64,000 nt of DNA from Aquabacterium parvum (lineage in GTDB: Bacteria > Pseudomonadota > Gammaproteobacteria > Burkholderiales > Burkholderiaceae_C). The DNA lies in assembly GCF_001447195.1 (NCBI RefSeq), contig NZ_LFRI01000341.1, positions 310,001-374,000 on the forward strand, read 5' to 3'. The notes beneath the pieces are model-generated. The model saw nothing but the letters and a program-made list of their open reading frames with translations. It was not told the DNA's origin and made no database searches. Every line of letters starts with the position of its first letter. Position 1 is the stretch's first letter. The translations under genes were made by a program, and so were the position numbers. Below, one piece after another: positions 1 through 10,273 of this stretch.

Positions 1-600
1 GTGCACGACGTGGCCGCTGACGGTGTAGGGGCGCCCCAGCAGCGTGGCCACGCGGGCCATGTCACCGGCGGTGAGCGCCTCGCGCACCACCGAGGACGAC
101 ACACGCAGGCCGTGCACCTCGTAGCTCATCATCCGGGCGACATCGAAGCCATGGGCCACGCCTGCGGCGTCCAGCGTGGCGTAGTCACCGGCGCGCTTGG
201 CGCCGAAGCGGAAATCGTCTCCCACCAGCACGTAGCGTGCGTGCAACCCGTCCACGATCACCTGCTGGATGAAGTCCTGCGGGCTCAGGGCCACCAGTCG
301 CGCATCGAAAGGCAGGATCACGACCTGATCGACGCCGCAGCGCTCCAGCTCGGAGAGCTTGTCGCGCAGGGTGGCGATGCGGGCCGGAGCCAGCTCGGGC
401 TTGTCCGCCAGCTCGGCGAAGTAGTCGCGCGGGTGCGGCTCGAAGGTCAGCACGGTGGCAGGCAGGCCGCGGTGCTGGGCTTCGTTGCGCAGCAGGGCCA
501 GCATGGCCTGGTGCCCACGGTGGACGCCGTCGAAATTGCCGATCGTCAGGGCACAGGCCGGCGCCAGTGCCGCATGGTGGAAACCGCGAAAGACTTGCAT
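1..600 (-). CDS. ribF: Bifunctional riboflavin kinase/FAD synthetase, N-terminal part (cut by window edge)
   Basis: The product makes FMN and FAD from riboflavin in the cytoplasm. Only the first 200 codons are visible and the frame is open to the left edge. The FAD synthetase nucleotidyltransferase motif GNFDGVHRGH lies at residues 21-30, followed by TFEPHPRDYF and the substrate-loop pattern VGDDFRFGAKRAGD. The segment RVSSSVVREAL is typical of the end of this domain. The riboflavin kinase domain lies outside the window. The ATG at 600 is the natural start because the conserved motif follows at the usual distance. The next gene on the same strand, a pseudouridine synthase, ends 17 bases upstream, so the two may be cotranscribed. 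Confidence 0.96.
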   Translation of the reverse strand, partial: MQVFRGFHHAALAPACALTIGNFDGVHRGHQAMLALLRNEAQHRGLPATVLTFEPHPRDYFAELADKPELAPARIATLRDKLSELERCGVDQVVILPFDARLVALSPQDFIQQVIVDGLHARYVLVGDDFRFGAKRAGDYATLDAAGVAHGFDVARMMSYEVHGLRVSSSVVREALTAGDMARVATLLGRPYTVSGHVVH

Positions 601-617
601 GGGGGCAGATTATCGGC

Positions 618-1379
618 TCAGGGCAGCACGATGGCCGGGTCTTCGACCCAGCGCCACTGGCCCGGGGCCAGGTCAGCGGGCAGCGCCAGCCGCCCGATGC
701 TGCTGCGATGCAGGCCCTCGACCCGGTTGCCAACGGCCGCCACCATGCGCTTGACCTGGTGATATTTGCCCTGCAGCAGGGTCAGGCGCAGGTGCAGGGT
801 CTCGGTGGCGGCATCGGCCGGGGCGCCATCAGGCAGCACCCGCTCGGCAGCGTGGGCTGCCACGGGCGCCGGGTCGTCGTCCAGCACCACGCCCTTGAGC
901 AGCTTGTCGCACATGACCTGGGTGACGGGGTGCTTGCAGGTGACTTCGTAAACCTTGGGCACGTTCTTCTTGGGCGAAGTCAGCTTGTGCAGCAGCGGGC
1001 CGTCGTCGGTCAGCAGCAGCAAGCCGGTGGTGTCCTGGTCGAGCCGGCCCACAGGCTGCAGACCACGTCGACGCAGTGGCACGGGCAGCAGGTTGTGCAC
1101 ACCAGGCCAGGCACCTGGCTTGAGCGAGCATTCGTAGCCAGCCGGCTTGTGCAGCATCACCAGGGCCTGAATGTGGGTCACCCAGGGCTGACCATCGACC
1201 ACGAGGTTCAGGCGGTCAGCCGGGTAGGCGGCGTCCGGGTCGTCCACTGTCTCGCCTTCGACCTGCACCAGGCCCTTGAGGATCAGGCCATCGCACACAC
1301 GCCGCTCACCAAAGCCCTGGTCGAAGAGGATGTCGGCAAGGTGCTGGTGGCCGGCAGGCAGGCGGGTTCGGCGGGACAT
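618..1379 (-). CDS. rsuA: RsuA-family rRNA pseudouridine synthase
   Basis: This enzyme isomerises a uridine in ribosomal RNA, by family most likely U516 of 16S rRNA. The 253-residue protein begins MSRRTRLPAG with a short S4-like RNA-binding segment (ILFDQGFGERRVCDGLI). The catalytic domain carries VGRLDQDTTGLLLLTDDG, whose Asp in the RLD-x-x-T motif is the nucleophile in the family, and ends with the typical GKYHQVKRMVAAVGNRV. The frame stays open further upstream to 1793, but that part overlaps the divergent hydrolase gene and shows no homology-like sequence, so the ATG at 1379 is preferred. The exact target uridine (RsuA versus RluE/RluF type) cannot be settled from sequence alone. Confidence 0.9.
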   Translation of the reverse strand: MSRRTRLPAGHQHLADILFDQGFGERRVCDGLILKGLVQVEGETVDDPDAAYPADRLNLVVDGQPWVTHIQALVMLHKPAGYECSLKPGAWPGVHNLLPVPLRRRGLQPVGRLDQDTTGLLLLTDDGPLLHKLTSPKKNVPKVYEVTCKHPVTQVMCDKLLKGVVLDDDPAPVAAHAAERVLPDGAPADAATETLHLRLTLLQGKYHQVKRMVAAVGNRVEGLHRSSIGRLALPADLAPGQWRWVEDPAIVLP

Positions 1380-1494
1380 GGGGCAGGCGTTTTTGGCAAA
1401 AAGGGTGACGCGAACAGGGGCGGCGCGACAGCGCTGGTCAAGCCGACATTGTGCTGCCATGATGCGCACGCACCGTCTCCCGAAGCAGCAAACC

Positions 1495-2355
1495 ATGCGC
1501 ATCCACCACCTCAACTGCGGCTCCATGTGCCCGATCGGCAAGCGATTGATCAACGGCGAAGGCGGCTGGCTGGCATCGGCGCACATGTGCTGCCACTGCT
1601 TGCTCATCGAAGGCCGCAACGGCCTGACCCTGGTCGACACCGGCCTGGGAACCGGCGACGTGACCGACCCGAGACGCTTGGGGCTGCCCTTCGTGAACGT
1701 GGTGCGCCCTCGCCTGCTGATGCAGGAGACGGCCATCCAGCAGATCCGCGACCTGGGGCTGGACCCGCGCGACGTGCGCCACATCGTGCCCACGCACCTG
1801 GACCTCGACCACGCGGGCGGCCTGGGCGATTTCCCTGGCGCGCAGGTGCACGTCTACAAAACCGAACTCGACGCCGCCATGGCGCGCAGCAACTTCCGCG
1901 AGCGCGACCGCTACATCCCGGCCCAGTGGGCGCATGGCCCGAAGTGGGCCGCACGCGAGGTCACGGGCGAGAGCTGGTTCGGCTTCGACGCCGTGCGCGC
2001 CCTGCCCGACACCGACGAAGAGGTTCTGCTGGTGCCCCTGACCGGTCACACACAAGGCCACTGCGGCGTGGCCGTGCGCACCGACCGGGGCTGGCTGCTG
2101 CATTGCGGCGACGCCTACTTCTTCCGCGGCGAGATGGAGCCCGATCCGCACTGCCCCATCGGCCTGAGCCTGTTCCAGAGCCTGCTGCAGATGCATGGCC
2201 CCAGCCGCATCGCCAACCAGAAGCGCCTGCGCGAACTCAAGCATGCCCATGGTGACGAGGTGACGCTGTTTTCCGCCCACGATCCGGTCGAGTTGTCGAA
2301 CATGCGCACGCGCGACCACCGCCTGCCAGCGCGCCCGGCTGAACACGTCGCCTGA
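1495..2355 (+). CDS. Metallo-beta-lactamase-fold hydrolase
   Basis: A soluble 286-residue protein of the metallo-beta-lactamase superfamily, which hydrolyse ester, lactone or thioester bonds using a dinuclear metal site. The metal motif is THLDLDHAGGL with H101, D103, D105 and H106, so the usual second His of HxHxDH is an Asp, a variant seen in parts of this superfamily. Later ligands are GHTQGHCG, the Asp of HCGDAYFF, and the C-terminal His of FSAHDPVE. N-acyl-homoserine lactonases share the general layout, but so do many unrelated hydrolases and the substrate is not assigned. The ATG at 1495 was chosen because the extension upstream to 1276 overlaps the divergent gene and looks non-coding. 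Confidence 0.88.
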   Translation: MRIHHLNCGSMCPIGKRLINGEGGWLASAHMCCHCLLIEGRNGLTLVDTGLGTGDVTDPRRLGLPFVNVVRPRLLMQETAIQQIRDLGLDPRDVRHIVPTHLDLDHAGGLGDFPGAQVHVYKTELDAAMARSNFRERDRYIPAQWAHGPKWAAREVTGESWFGFDAVRALPDTDEEVLLVPLTGHTQGHCGVAVRTDRGWLLHCGDAYFFRGEMEPDPHCPIGLSLFQSLLQMHGPSRIANQKRLRELKHAHGDEVTLFSAHDPVELSNMRTRDHRLPARPAEHVA

Positions 2356-2426
2356 CACGCAGGCCGTCGTGGCCATCCCGGCCATCCCGGCCAGCGCCTG
2401 CAGGACCCGCCTTCAGACGGGCCGCC

Positions 2427-3098
2427 TCAGAAGCGGCGGGTCAAGGTCAGCATGTCGTTCTCGCGCTTCATCTGAAAGCGAGTCAGGAAGCTGTTGCCCA
2501 GCAACACATGCGGCATGCCCGAAGGCACCACCACCGCGTCAACGCCGTAGACCTCGACATCCTGGATGCGCAGCGACTTGAGCGTGACACGCCAGATCGG
2601 GATCACGCCATTGGCCGTGCTGCCCTGCCCTCGCTCTCCCTGCTCGTAGTTGATGCCCATGCGGCGCGCCTCGTCGGCGCTCAGGGCGACGCTGGTGGCC
2701 CCGGTGTCCACCATGAACTGGGTGGCGCGGCCATTGATGCTGCCGCTGGTGACGAAGTGCCCGCCTGAGCTGGCCGTCAGCACGATCTGCGTGCCACCAG
2801 AGCCACCACCGCCCCCACCGATGCTCACGGGCGCTCCGCCCAGGTCAATGGTCTGACGCTTGCCGCCCACCTCCACCGTGACCTGGTCGGCGCGCACGGC
2901 CACCACCTTGACGCCCCGATGGGTCTCGCCAGCGGCCAGGGCCTTGGGCGCGCCGCCATCGACCACCAGCAAGGCCTTGCTGCCCATGCTGCCGGTCATG
3001 GCCACGCTCTGGGCCGAAGCGGACAAGGCCACGCTGGCCAGCCAGGCACCCACCAGCGCCGAGCGCCCCCAGGTTGTCATCGATCGATCTTGTTTCAC
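2427..3098 (-). CDS. Secreted retropepsin-like aspartic protease (clan AA)
   Basis: A 223-residue exported protein. The N-terminus (VKQDRSMTTWGRSALVGAWL then ASVALSASA) is a Sec signal peptide. A small N-terminal domain with KALLVVDGGAPKAL is followed by a Gly-rich linker and a single-domain retropepsin-like fold. FMVDTGATSVALS holds the catalytic DTG triplet, and the C-terminal VLLGNSFLTRFQ is the hydrophobic-hydrophobic-Gly pattern of this fold. The family resembles bacterial TIGR02281-type proteases, which would act as homodimers. GTG at 3098 is preferred because an AGGGGG ribosome-binding site precedes it by about eight bases. The ATG at 3080 has no such site. Substrates are unknown. Confidence 0.85.
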   Translation of the reverse strand: MKQDRSMTTWGRSALVGAWLASVALSASAQSVAMTGSMGSKALLVVDGGAPKALAAGETHRGVKVVAVRADQVTVEVGGKRQTIDLGGAPVSIGGGGGGSGGTQIVLTASSGGHFVTSGSINGRATQFMVDTGATSVALSADEARRMGINYEQGERGQGSTANGVIPIWRVTLKSLRIQDVEVYGVDAVVVPSGMPHVLLGNSFLTRFQMKRENDMLTLTRRF

Positions 3099-3171
3099 AG
3101 CCCGTTCCCCCTGTTTGTTCCTGCTTTGCGCGCTGGCTGCCGATCGCGGACACCTCGTCCGCATCAACCGA

Positions 3172-3663
3172 TCAGTCTCGGTAGTTGCCGAAATCCAGCG
3201 GCACGTCGGTGATTTCTCTCTTCAGCAGGGCCTGGGCCGCCTGCAGGTCGTCGCGCTTGTTGCCCTGGATGCGCACTTCTTCGCCCTGGATGCTGGCGTT
3301 GACCTTGATCTTGCTGTCCTTGATCAGCTTGGTGATCTTCTTGGCCAGCTCGGCCTCGATGCCGGCCTTGACCTTGATCACCTGCTTGACCTTGTCGCCA
3401 CCGATCTTCTCGACCTTGCCCACATCCATGAAGCGGATGTCGACCTTTTGCTTGGTCAGCTTGTTGAACAGCACATCGCGGACCTGGTCGATCTGGAAAT
3501 CACTGTCGCCGAAGACGATGACTTCCTTTTCTTTTTTCTTGAATTCGACGGCGGCGCTGGTGCCCTTGAAGTCGAATCGGGTGCCGATTTCCTTGGCGGT
3601 GGTGTCCACGGCATTGCCGACGGATTCGAGGTTCGGGTCGAGCTTGGCGTCAAAACTGGGCAT
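3172..3663 (-). CDS. yajQ: YajQ-family nucleotide-binding protein
   Basis: A 163-residue cytoplasmic protein of the YajQ/DUF520 family with two ferredoxin-like lobes. It opens [20 protein letters not shown], and [12 protein letters not shown] and [15 protein letters not shown] are hallmark segments. In Xanthomonas and Pseudomonas members bind cyclic di-GMP and act with a transcription factor, but whether this one does cannot be seen. Length and both ends match the family. It is divergent from murB, and only 32 bases separate the two starts, so both promoters must overlap the opposite gene or lie in that short space. Confidence 0.95.
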   Translation of the reverse strand: MPSFDAKLDPNLESVGNAVDTTAKEIGTRFDFKGTSAAVEFKKKEKEVIVFGDSDFQIDQVRDVLFNKLTKQKVDIRFMDVGKVEKIGGDKVKQVIKVKAGIEAELAKKITKLIKDSKIKVNASIQGEEVRIQGNKRDDLQAAQALLKREITDVPLDFGNYRD

Positions 3664-3695
3664 GGTTGTTCTCCTTTGTCTGCGAAAATTCTCGC

Positions 3696-4724
3696 ATGCA
3701 CACCGCCCTGTCCGTGGAAAACGGCATCAACCTCAAGCCTTACAACACCTTTGGCCTGCCCTGCGTGGCGCAGACGCTGGTGCGCATCCGCTCGGAAGCC
3801 GATGTCAAACGCGTGGTCAACGACCGCGAACTGGGCCTGGCGCGCAAGTTCATCCTGGGTGGCGGCAGCAACCTGGTGTTCACGCAGGACATCAAGGCCG
3901 TGGTGCTCAAGGTCGAGATCCCCGGCATCCGCCTGCTCGAAACCCGCGACGACGCCTGGGTCGTCGAGGCCGGTGCAGGTGTGGCCTGGCATGACCTCGT
4001 CAGTTGGTGCCTGGGCCAGGACCTGCCCGGCCTGGAGAACATGGCCCTGATCCCCGGCACGGTGGGCGCCGCACCGGTGCAGAACATCGGCGCCTACGGC
4101 CTGGAGCTCAAAGACCGCTTCGAGTCGCTCGACGCCGTTGACCTCATGACCGGCCGCACCGTGACGTTCAACCGAGAACAGTGCCAGTTCGACTACCGCG
4201 ACAGCATCTTCAAGCAGGCCCTGGCTGGCCGCAGCGTGATCACCACGGTGAGGCTGCGCCTGCCCCGCCCCTGGGTGCCCATGCTGGGTTATGCCGAGCT
4301 CGAACGCAAGGTGCAGGAGACCGGCATCACCGCCCCCAGCGCCCGTCAGATCTTCGACTGGATCGTGGCCGTGCGCCGCGCCAAGCTGCCCGACCCCGCC
4401 GTCATCGGCAACGCCGGCAGCTTCTTCAAGAACCCCGTGGTCACGCCCGAGCAGTGCCGCGACATCATCCAGCGCGACCCCGAGATCGTGCACTACCCCA
4501 TGCCCGACGGCAGTTTCAAGCTGGCCGCCGGCTGGATGATCGACGCCTGCGGCTGGAAGGGCAAGACCGTGGGCCAGGCCGGCGTCTACGAGAAGCAGGC
4601 GCTGGTGCTGGTCAACCGGGGCGACGCCCGCGGCGCCGAAGTGGTGACGCTCGCGCGAGCCATCCAGGAGAGCGTTTATGGGCGTTTCGGCATCCGACTG
4701 GAGCCAGAGCCGGTGGTGATCTAG
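3696..4724 (+). CDS. murB: UDP-N-acetylmuramate dehydrogenase
   Basis: MurB reduces UDP-N-acetylenolpyruvoylglucosamine with NADPH and FAD in the cytoplasmic stage of peptidoglycan synthesis. The 342-residue protein has the early YNTFGLPC motif, the FAD-binding loop LGGGSNLVF, the segment [15 protein letters not shown], and the catalytic loop [12 protein letters not shown], which supplies the proton-donating Ser. It ends with the C-terminal domain [20 protein letters not shown] expected in type I MurB. The ATG at 3696 directly precedes conserved sequence; an earlier ATG at 3666 would add ten residues with no family match. Confidence 0.97.
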   Translation: MHTALSVENGINLKPYNTFGLPCVAQTLVRIRSEADVKRVVNDRELGLARKFILGGGSNLVFTQDIKAVVLKVEIPGIRLLETRDDAWVVEAGAGVAWHDLVSWCLGQDLPGLENMALIPGTVGAAPVQNIGAYGLELKDRFESLDAVDLMTGRTVTFNREQCQFDYRDSIFKQALAGRSVITTVRLRLPRPWVPMLGYAELERKVQETGITAPSARQIFDWIVAVRRAKLPDPAVIGNAGSFFKNPVVTPEQCRDIIQRDPEIVHYPMPDGSFKLAAGWMIDACGWKGKTVGQAGVYEKQALVLVNRGDARGAEVVTLARAIQESVYGRFGIRLEPEPVVI

Positions 4725-4834
4725 GGGGGGGCTCCCGACGCCGGTTTGATCGGGCTAAACTTCCCGTCGTTCATGACGGGGGCCTGAATGGCCCTCGCTT
4801 TGTCGAGTCACGCATTTGCACCGAGGGAGCTTCC

Positions 4835-5746
4835 ATGTCGTTTGCTGTCAGCAACATCTCCACCGCAGGCCGCCTGAGCCTGCTGGCCATCACCGCCGCC
4901 TGCGCCACCCTGCTGTCGGGCTGCCTGGCCACCGCGCCCACCATGGGCGAAAACAAGGGCACCGTCAGCGGCGCCGCCGGTGGCGCCACCGCCGAGAACA
5001 ACAACAGCCAGCTCGAGAAGTGCGACGAAACCCTGGGCACCCTGGCCATCGACGAGGACACCAACGCCCCCTGGTACATCACCTTGCGCGAGTACCAGCT
5101 CGGCTCGACCGTGCCGGTGCTGCGTCTGATGATCCAGCAGTCCAACTGCTTCGTCATCGTCGAGCGCGGCAAGGCCATGAACAACATGATGCGCGAGCGC
5201 GAGTTCGCCCGCGGTGACGAAAGCCGTGCCGGCAGCAACTTCCAGAAGGGCCAGATGGTCGCGGCCGACTACACCATGAGCCCGTCCATCCAGTTCTCCG
5301 GCAAGACCGGTGGTGGTGGTGGCGGCCTGGGTGGCTTCGGTGGCGGCATCCTGGGCCTGGTGGCCGGCAGCGTCAGCAAGAACGAAGCCTCGACCACGCT
5401 GCTGCTGATCGACAACCGCTCGGGCGTTCAGATTTCGGCTGCAGAAGGCACCGCCGGCAACTACGACTTCGGCATCTTCGGCGCGGCCTTCGGTGGCAGC
5501 CTGGGCGGTGGTGGTGGCGGTTACGCCAAGACCCCGCAAGGCAAGGTCATCACCGCCGCCTTCGCGGACTCTTTCAACCAGATGGTCAAGGCGCTGCGCA
5601 ACTACAAGGCGCAACAGGTCAAGGGCGGCCTGGGCACCGGCGGCCGACTGGGCGTGCAAGGTGGCGAAACCGCCGCCTCGAAGGAGTTGGACGCCAAGCC
5701 CAAAGCCACGACCAAGCCCGCCACCAAGTCCACCACCAAGAAGTGA
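4835..5746 (+). CDS. CsgG/HfaB-like outer-membrane lipoprotein
   Basis: A 303-residue predicted lipoprotein. Its signal peptide ends in LLSGC with the lipidated Cys at residue 30. The following domain resembles CsgG/HfaB proteins (STVPVLRLMIQQSNCFVIVERGKAM, here quoted in two parts: STVPVLRLMI and QQSNCFVIVERGKAM; then DYTMSPSIQFSG and TLLLIDNRSGVQISAAEG). CsgG forms the curli secretion pore, and related proteins act in holdfast anchoring or have no known substrate. Two Gly-rich loops (GGGGGGLGGFGGG and LGGGGGG) and a Lys/Thr/Pro-rich tail (KPKATTKPATKSTTKK) are unusual. No curli subunit genes are nearby. A small secreted protein gene follows with a four-base-scale overlap, suggesting they work together. 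ATG at 4835 is preceded by GAGGGAGC. Confidence 0.8.
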   Translation: MSFAVSNISTAGRLSLLAITAACATLLSGCLATAPTMGENKGTVSGAAGGATAENNNSQLEKCDETLGTLAIDEDTNAPWYITLREYQLGSTVPVLRLMIQQSNCFVIVERGKAMNNMMREREFARGDESRAGSNFQKGQMVAADYTMSPSIQFSGKTGGGGGGLGGFGGGILGLVAGSVSKNEASTTLLLIDNRSGVQISAAEGTAGNYDFGIFGAAFGGSLGGGGGGYAKTPQGKVITAAFADSFNQMVKALRNYKAQQVKGGLGTGGRLGVQGGETAASKELDAKPKATTKPATKSTTKK

Positions 5747-6258
5747 TGCCCTTGCCTCGCACCGCCATGACCCAACCGACACCCCTTCGGAAGGCCGTGG
5801 CCTGCGCCCTGCTTGTTCTGGGGGCCCATGCCACGACCGCCCAAGCCGCTGAGTTCCACCTGTACGTCAAGTGCAAGGGCACGCTGTCGGCTTCGGGCAA
5901 ATCAAAGCCAGCCCACCTCGACCTCGCCCTGCGGGACAACAACACGACGGCGCTGATCCAGCGCTCGAACGTGCTGCCCAAGGGCGAGCGCCTGGACTAC
6001 ACGCAGACGCCGACCGACTACACCATGGTCTACAAGCTGCGTCAGCCCGGCACGCATTACTACCATGACTGGTTGAACGGCACCTGGGTGGTCTGGCAGC
6101 CCAACCTCAAGCGCTTGGCCACCATCCGGCTGGCCATCGACCGGCAGGAAGGTGAGCTCGAAGGCGAACTGCTCGACTTCAACGACGACCTCATCGGCAC
6201 CATGCAGATGACGTGTGAGAAGGTCGACCCGGACGAGCTGCCCGAGCCCAAGCTCTGA
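5746..6258 (+). CDS. Small secreted protein of unknown function
   Basis: About 170 residues with a signal peptide (LRKAVACALLVLGAHATTAQ then AAEF). The mature part has a Cys-containing strand (FHLYVKCKGTLSASGK), a polar region rich in Tyr and Asp, and a second Cys near the end (MQMTCEKVD), so a disulfide is possible. I do not recognise the family. The ATG at 5746 overlaps the TGA of the CsgG-like gene by one base, which points to translational coupling; an alternative ATG at 5767 gives a more compact signal peptide. The pair probably acts together at the cell envelope. A terminator hairpin follows at 6331. Confidence 0.7.
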   Translation: MPLPRTAMTQPTPLRKAVACALLVLGAHATTAQAAEFHLYVKCKGTLSASGKSKPAHLDLALRDNNTTALIQRSNVLPKGERLDYTQTPTDYTMVYKLRQPGTHYYHDWLNGTWVVWQPNLKRLATIRLAIDRQEGELEGELLDFNDDLIGTMQMTCEKVDPDELPEPKL

Positions 6259-6330
6259 GCATGGCTCTGGCCGCCCGATGAGGGCGCGACGAAAGCCAAA
6301 AAGCCCAAGAACGCCGACTTGGGCCCACAA

Positions 6331-6361
6331 AAAAGCCGCTGAATCCTCAGCGGCTTTTTTT
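6331..6361. terminator. Bidirectional rho-independent terminator
   Basis: AAAAGCCGCTGA, loop ATCC, then TCAGCGGCTTTT forms a perfect 12-base-pair stem flanked by an A-run on one side and a T-run on the other. It lies between the convergent small secreted protein gene (+) and ppnP (-) and can serve both. Confidence 0.9.
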
Positions 6362-6398
6362 CATGCGCCGGTCACCGAGGTGACCGGGCCAAGCGGCA

Positions 6399-6716
6399 TC
6401 AACCGAAATGGCAGATGTAGTGGTAGGGCTCGCCTTCGACCTTGATCTCGAAGGACGAGTTGCCCGGCACGTCGAAGCTTTCGCCAGCGCCATAGGTCTT
6501 CCACTCGGAAGATCCGGCCAGCTTGATGGTGGCCTTGCCAGCGACGGTTTCCATGACTTCAGGCGCGCCGGTGTTGAAGGTCAGCGAGGCGGGCAGGATC
6601 ACGCCAACGGACTTGCGGGTGCCGTCGGCCAGGGTGACGGTGTGAGAAACGCACTTGCCGTCGAAGTACACATTGGCTTGCGTGGCAACGGTGCCGGCCA
6701 GGGTGGTGGTGGTCAT
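6399..6716 (-). CDS. ppnP: Pyrimidine/purine nucleoside phosphorylase
   Basis: A 105-residue cupin-fold protein of the PpnP (YaiE, DUF1255) family, which splits nucleosides with phosphate into a base and ribose 1-phosphate. Family segments are [45 protein letters not shown] and the C-terminal YHYICHFG. Length is typical. The ATG at 6716 gives the family start MTTTTLAG; the open frame extends further upstream into the argG terminator and is not used. It follows argG on the same strand but is separated from it by a strong terminator, so it is probably transcribed on its own. Confidence 0.93.
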   Translation of the reverse strand: MTTTTLAGTVATQANVYFDGKCVSHTVTLADGTRKSVGVILPASLTFNTGAPEVMETVAGKATIKLAGSSEWKTYGAGESFDVPGNSSFEIKVEGEPYHYICHFG

Positions 6717-6740
6717 GTTGAGGTCTTTCAGAACAAACAA

Positions 6741-6763
6741 GGCCGCGGCAACTGCCACGGCCT
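6741..6763 (-). terminator. Terminator after argG
   Basis: On the minus strand GGCCGTGGC, loop AGTT, GCCGCGGCC forms a nine-base-pair stem with one G-U pair, followed by TTGTTTGTTC. It lies 18-40 bases after the argG stop and just upstream of ppnP. Confidence 0.75.
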
Positions 6764-6780
6764 CAGGTTGAGGGCTGAGC

Positions 6781-8247
<1,467 letters not shown>

Positions 8248-8350
8248 GGTCAGGCAAAAAGAAGAACGAAACAGCGGATTCTAGACGCCAGCGGCCTGCT
8301 TGGCCCGTGCTTGAATGTCGGGCAGAACACCGAAACCCGGGAGAAGCCGC

Positions 8351-10204
8351 ATGGAACAGGCCGACTTCGTCCACCACGTCCGCGTCAACGAATACCTCAG
8401 CGCCGAAGACCCCAGCGCTTACCGGCGGCGCGTGGCGTGGTTCGCAGGGCTGGGTTACGCCTGGATCGGTGGTTGCCTGCTGGTGTCCATCTGGCTGGCC
8501 ACATGGGCCATCCAGCACCTCGCGAGCGGCCGCGCCCGAGGGGGCACGATCTTCTTGCTGATCGGTGCGGCCGGCCTGGCCTGGACCAGCCTTCGATCGC
8601 TGTGGGTTCGCCTGGATGCCGAGCCCGAAGGCCATCGGCTCACCAAACAGCAGGCCCCGGCGCTGTTCAAGCTCATCAGCCAGGTCAGGCGCAAGGTCAA
8701 GGGCCCCAGGCTGGACGAGGTCTGGCTGGACGACCGCTTCAACGCCAGCATCTCGCAGGTGCCACGTTTTGGCCTGCTCGGTCGCCCAGTCAATCGACTG
8801 ACCATCGGCCTGCCGCTGCTGATGGCCTTGGACGTGCAGCGCCTGAGCGCCGTGCTGGCCCACGAGTACGGCCACCTGCGCGGCAACCATGGCCGCTTCG
8901 CCGCCTGGATCTACCGCACCCGACTGAGCTGGTTGCGCATGAACGAGCGCCTGGGCGAAGACAACAGCATCAGCGGCTGGCTAAACGCGCGCTTCATGAG
9001 CTGGTATGTGCCGCGTTTCCTGGCGCGCAGTTTTGCCCTGGCCCGCCAGGACGAGTACGAGGCCGACCGCATTTCGGCGCGGCTGGTGGGGGCGGCCACT
9101 GCTGGTGCGGCACTGGTCGAAATCGACATCAAGGGCGCCTGGATGGGCGAGCACTTCTGGCGTCAGCACTGGCAAGGCGCCACCGATCACGCCCTGCCCG
9201 TCGGCCCCTTCAAGGCCTTGCGTCACCTGCTGCTGAGCCCGCCAGAAGAAGGCTTCGCTCGCGAGGCCCTGCGCCGCTCGCTCAAAGAGGTCTCGAACAT
9301 CGACGACACCCACCCGGTGCTCAAAGAACGCCTGGGTGCCCTGAAGGTGCCTGCCAACCTGCCCGATTGGTCCAGCAAGGGCGCCCTGGCGCTGCTGGGC
9401 ACCGAAGCCGAGGCGTGGGTTCAGCGCTTCGACCAGGCCTGGTGCAAGGACCAGGCGAAGGCATGGAAGGCCCAGCACCAGCGCCAGCAGGCACTCAAGC
9501 AGCGTGTCGAAGGCTGGCGTGCCCGCGCCGAAACACTGGGCACCGACGAGCTGGTGCTGTGGGCGCGCTGCGAGAGCCGCCTGCACAGCGACATCGACGT
9601 CGTCAAGCTGTACCAACAAGCCCTGGAGCGCAACCCGGCCCACGCCGATGCCCTGCTAGGCCTGGTGCAAGCCTGCGAGGACGCGCCACCGGCCTTGCGC
9701 CTGAGCTGGCTCGATCAGCTGTGGTCGCGCTCGCCCGACCACCGCCACTTCGCGGCACGCAAGGCCGTGACCTGGCTGGAGCGGCCACCACGAGGCACCG
9801 AGCCCGACGCCATCGCCCTCAAACAATGGCGCCAGCGCGTCAAGGACGCGCAGGCGGCCGACGACGCTGTGTGGGAAGCCCTGACCGAGCCGCCCTGGTT
9901 CACCCAGTTGCAGCGCCACGACCTCGACGAGGTGCAACTCGAAGACACGCGCGAGGTGCTGGGATGGCACCCCGCCATTCGCCAGGCCTGGTTGTGCCGC
10001 CGGCGCCTGCCCGAGCACAGCGACCGACGCGCCTACCTGCTCTTCGTGGACGTGCCTGACCTGAACAACGCCCAGCGCGCTGGCCTGTGCCAGCAGCTGA
10101 TCCACCAACTGGGCTTGCCTGGTCCTGCGATCCCGCTGTGCATCGGCGACGAGGTGCCGATGGCCGAAGTCAAGCGCTCGGCCTTCAACCCGATCGTCGG
10201 CTGA
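8351..10204 (+). CDS. M48-family membrane metalloprotease with long C-terminal extension
   Basis: A 617-residue protein. Two hydrophobic segments occur near residues 35-60 and 65-85. The zinc site is HEYGH at residues 171-175, and DEYEADRIS near residue 234 supplies the third ligand Glu, as in HtpX/Ste24-type M48 peptidases. The roughly 350 residues after the protease domain hold Trp/Arg/Gln-rich helices (ALERNPAHADALLGLVQACE resembles a TPR-like repeat) and are not an expected part of HtpX. It is probably a membrane-bound protease with a substrate- or partner-binding tail. The ATG at 8351 is preceded by GGGAGAA at seven bases, preferred over the upstream ATG at 8315. It is divergent from argG. 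Confidence 0.85.
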   Translation: MEQADFVHHVRVNEYLSAEDPSAYRRRVAWFAGLGYAWIGGCLLVSIWLATWAIQHLASGRARGGTIFLLIGAAGLAWTSLRSLWVRLDAEPEGHRLTKQQAPALFKLISQVRRKVKGPRLDEVWLDDRFNASISQVPRFGLLGRPVNRLTIGLPLLMALDVQRLSAVLAHEYGHLRGNHGRFAAWIYRTRLSWLRMNERLGEDNSISGWLNARFMSWYVPRFLARSFALARQDEYEADRISARLVGAATAGAALVEIDIKGAWMGEHFWRQHWQGATDHALPVGPFKALRHLLLSPPEEGFAREALRRSLKEVSNIDDTHPVLKERLGALKVPANLPDWSSKGALALLGTEAEAWVQRFDQAWCKDQAKAWKAQHQRQQALKQRVEGWRARAETLGTDELVLWARCESRLHSDIDVVKLYQQALERNPAHADALLGLVQACEDAPPALRLSWLDQLWSRSPDHRHFAARKAVTWLERPPRGTEPDAIALKQWRQRVKDAQAADDAVWEALTEPPWFTQLQRHDLDEVQLEDTREVLGWHPAIRQAWLCRRRLPEHSDRRAYLLFVDVPDLNNAQRAGLCQQLIHQLGLPGPAIPLCIGDEVPMAEVKRSAFNPIVG

Positions 10205-10273
10205 GTCGGGCCCCCAGTCCGGCAGCGCGGCTGCTGCCCGGCCATGCGCAGCCCCTCGCCGGTTGACCAGCGT

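Noticed and set aside
1..762. Plus-strand open frame at the left edge
   Set aside because: It covers ribF in antisense; the minus-strand protein has clear FAD synthetase motifs while this one has none.
1495..2355. Quorum-quenching N-acyl-homoserine lactonase
   Set aside because: The metal motif is HLDLDH rather than HxHxDH and no other lactonase-specific feature stands out; only the superfamily can be claimed.
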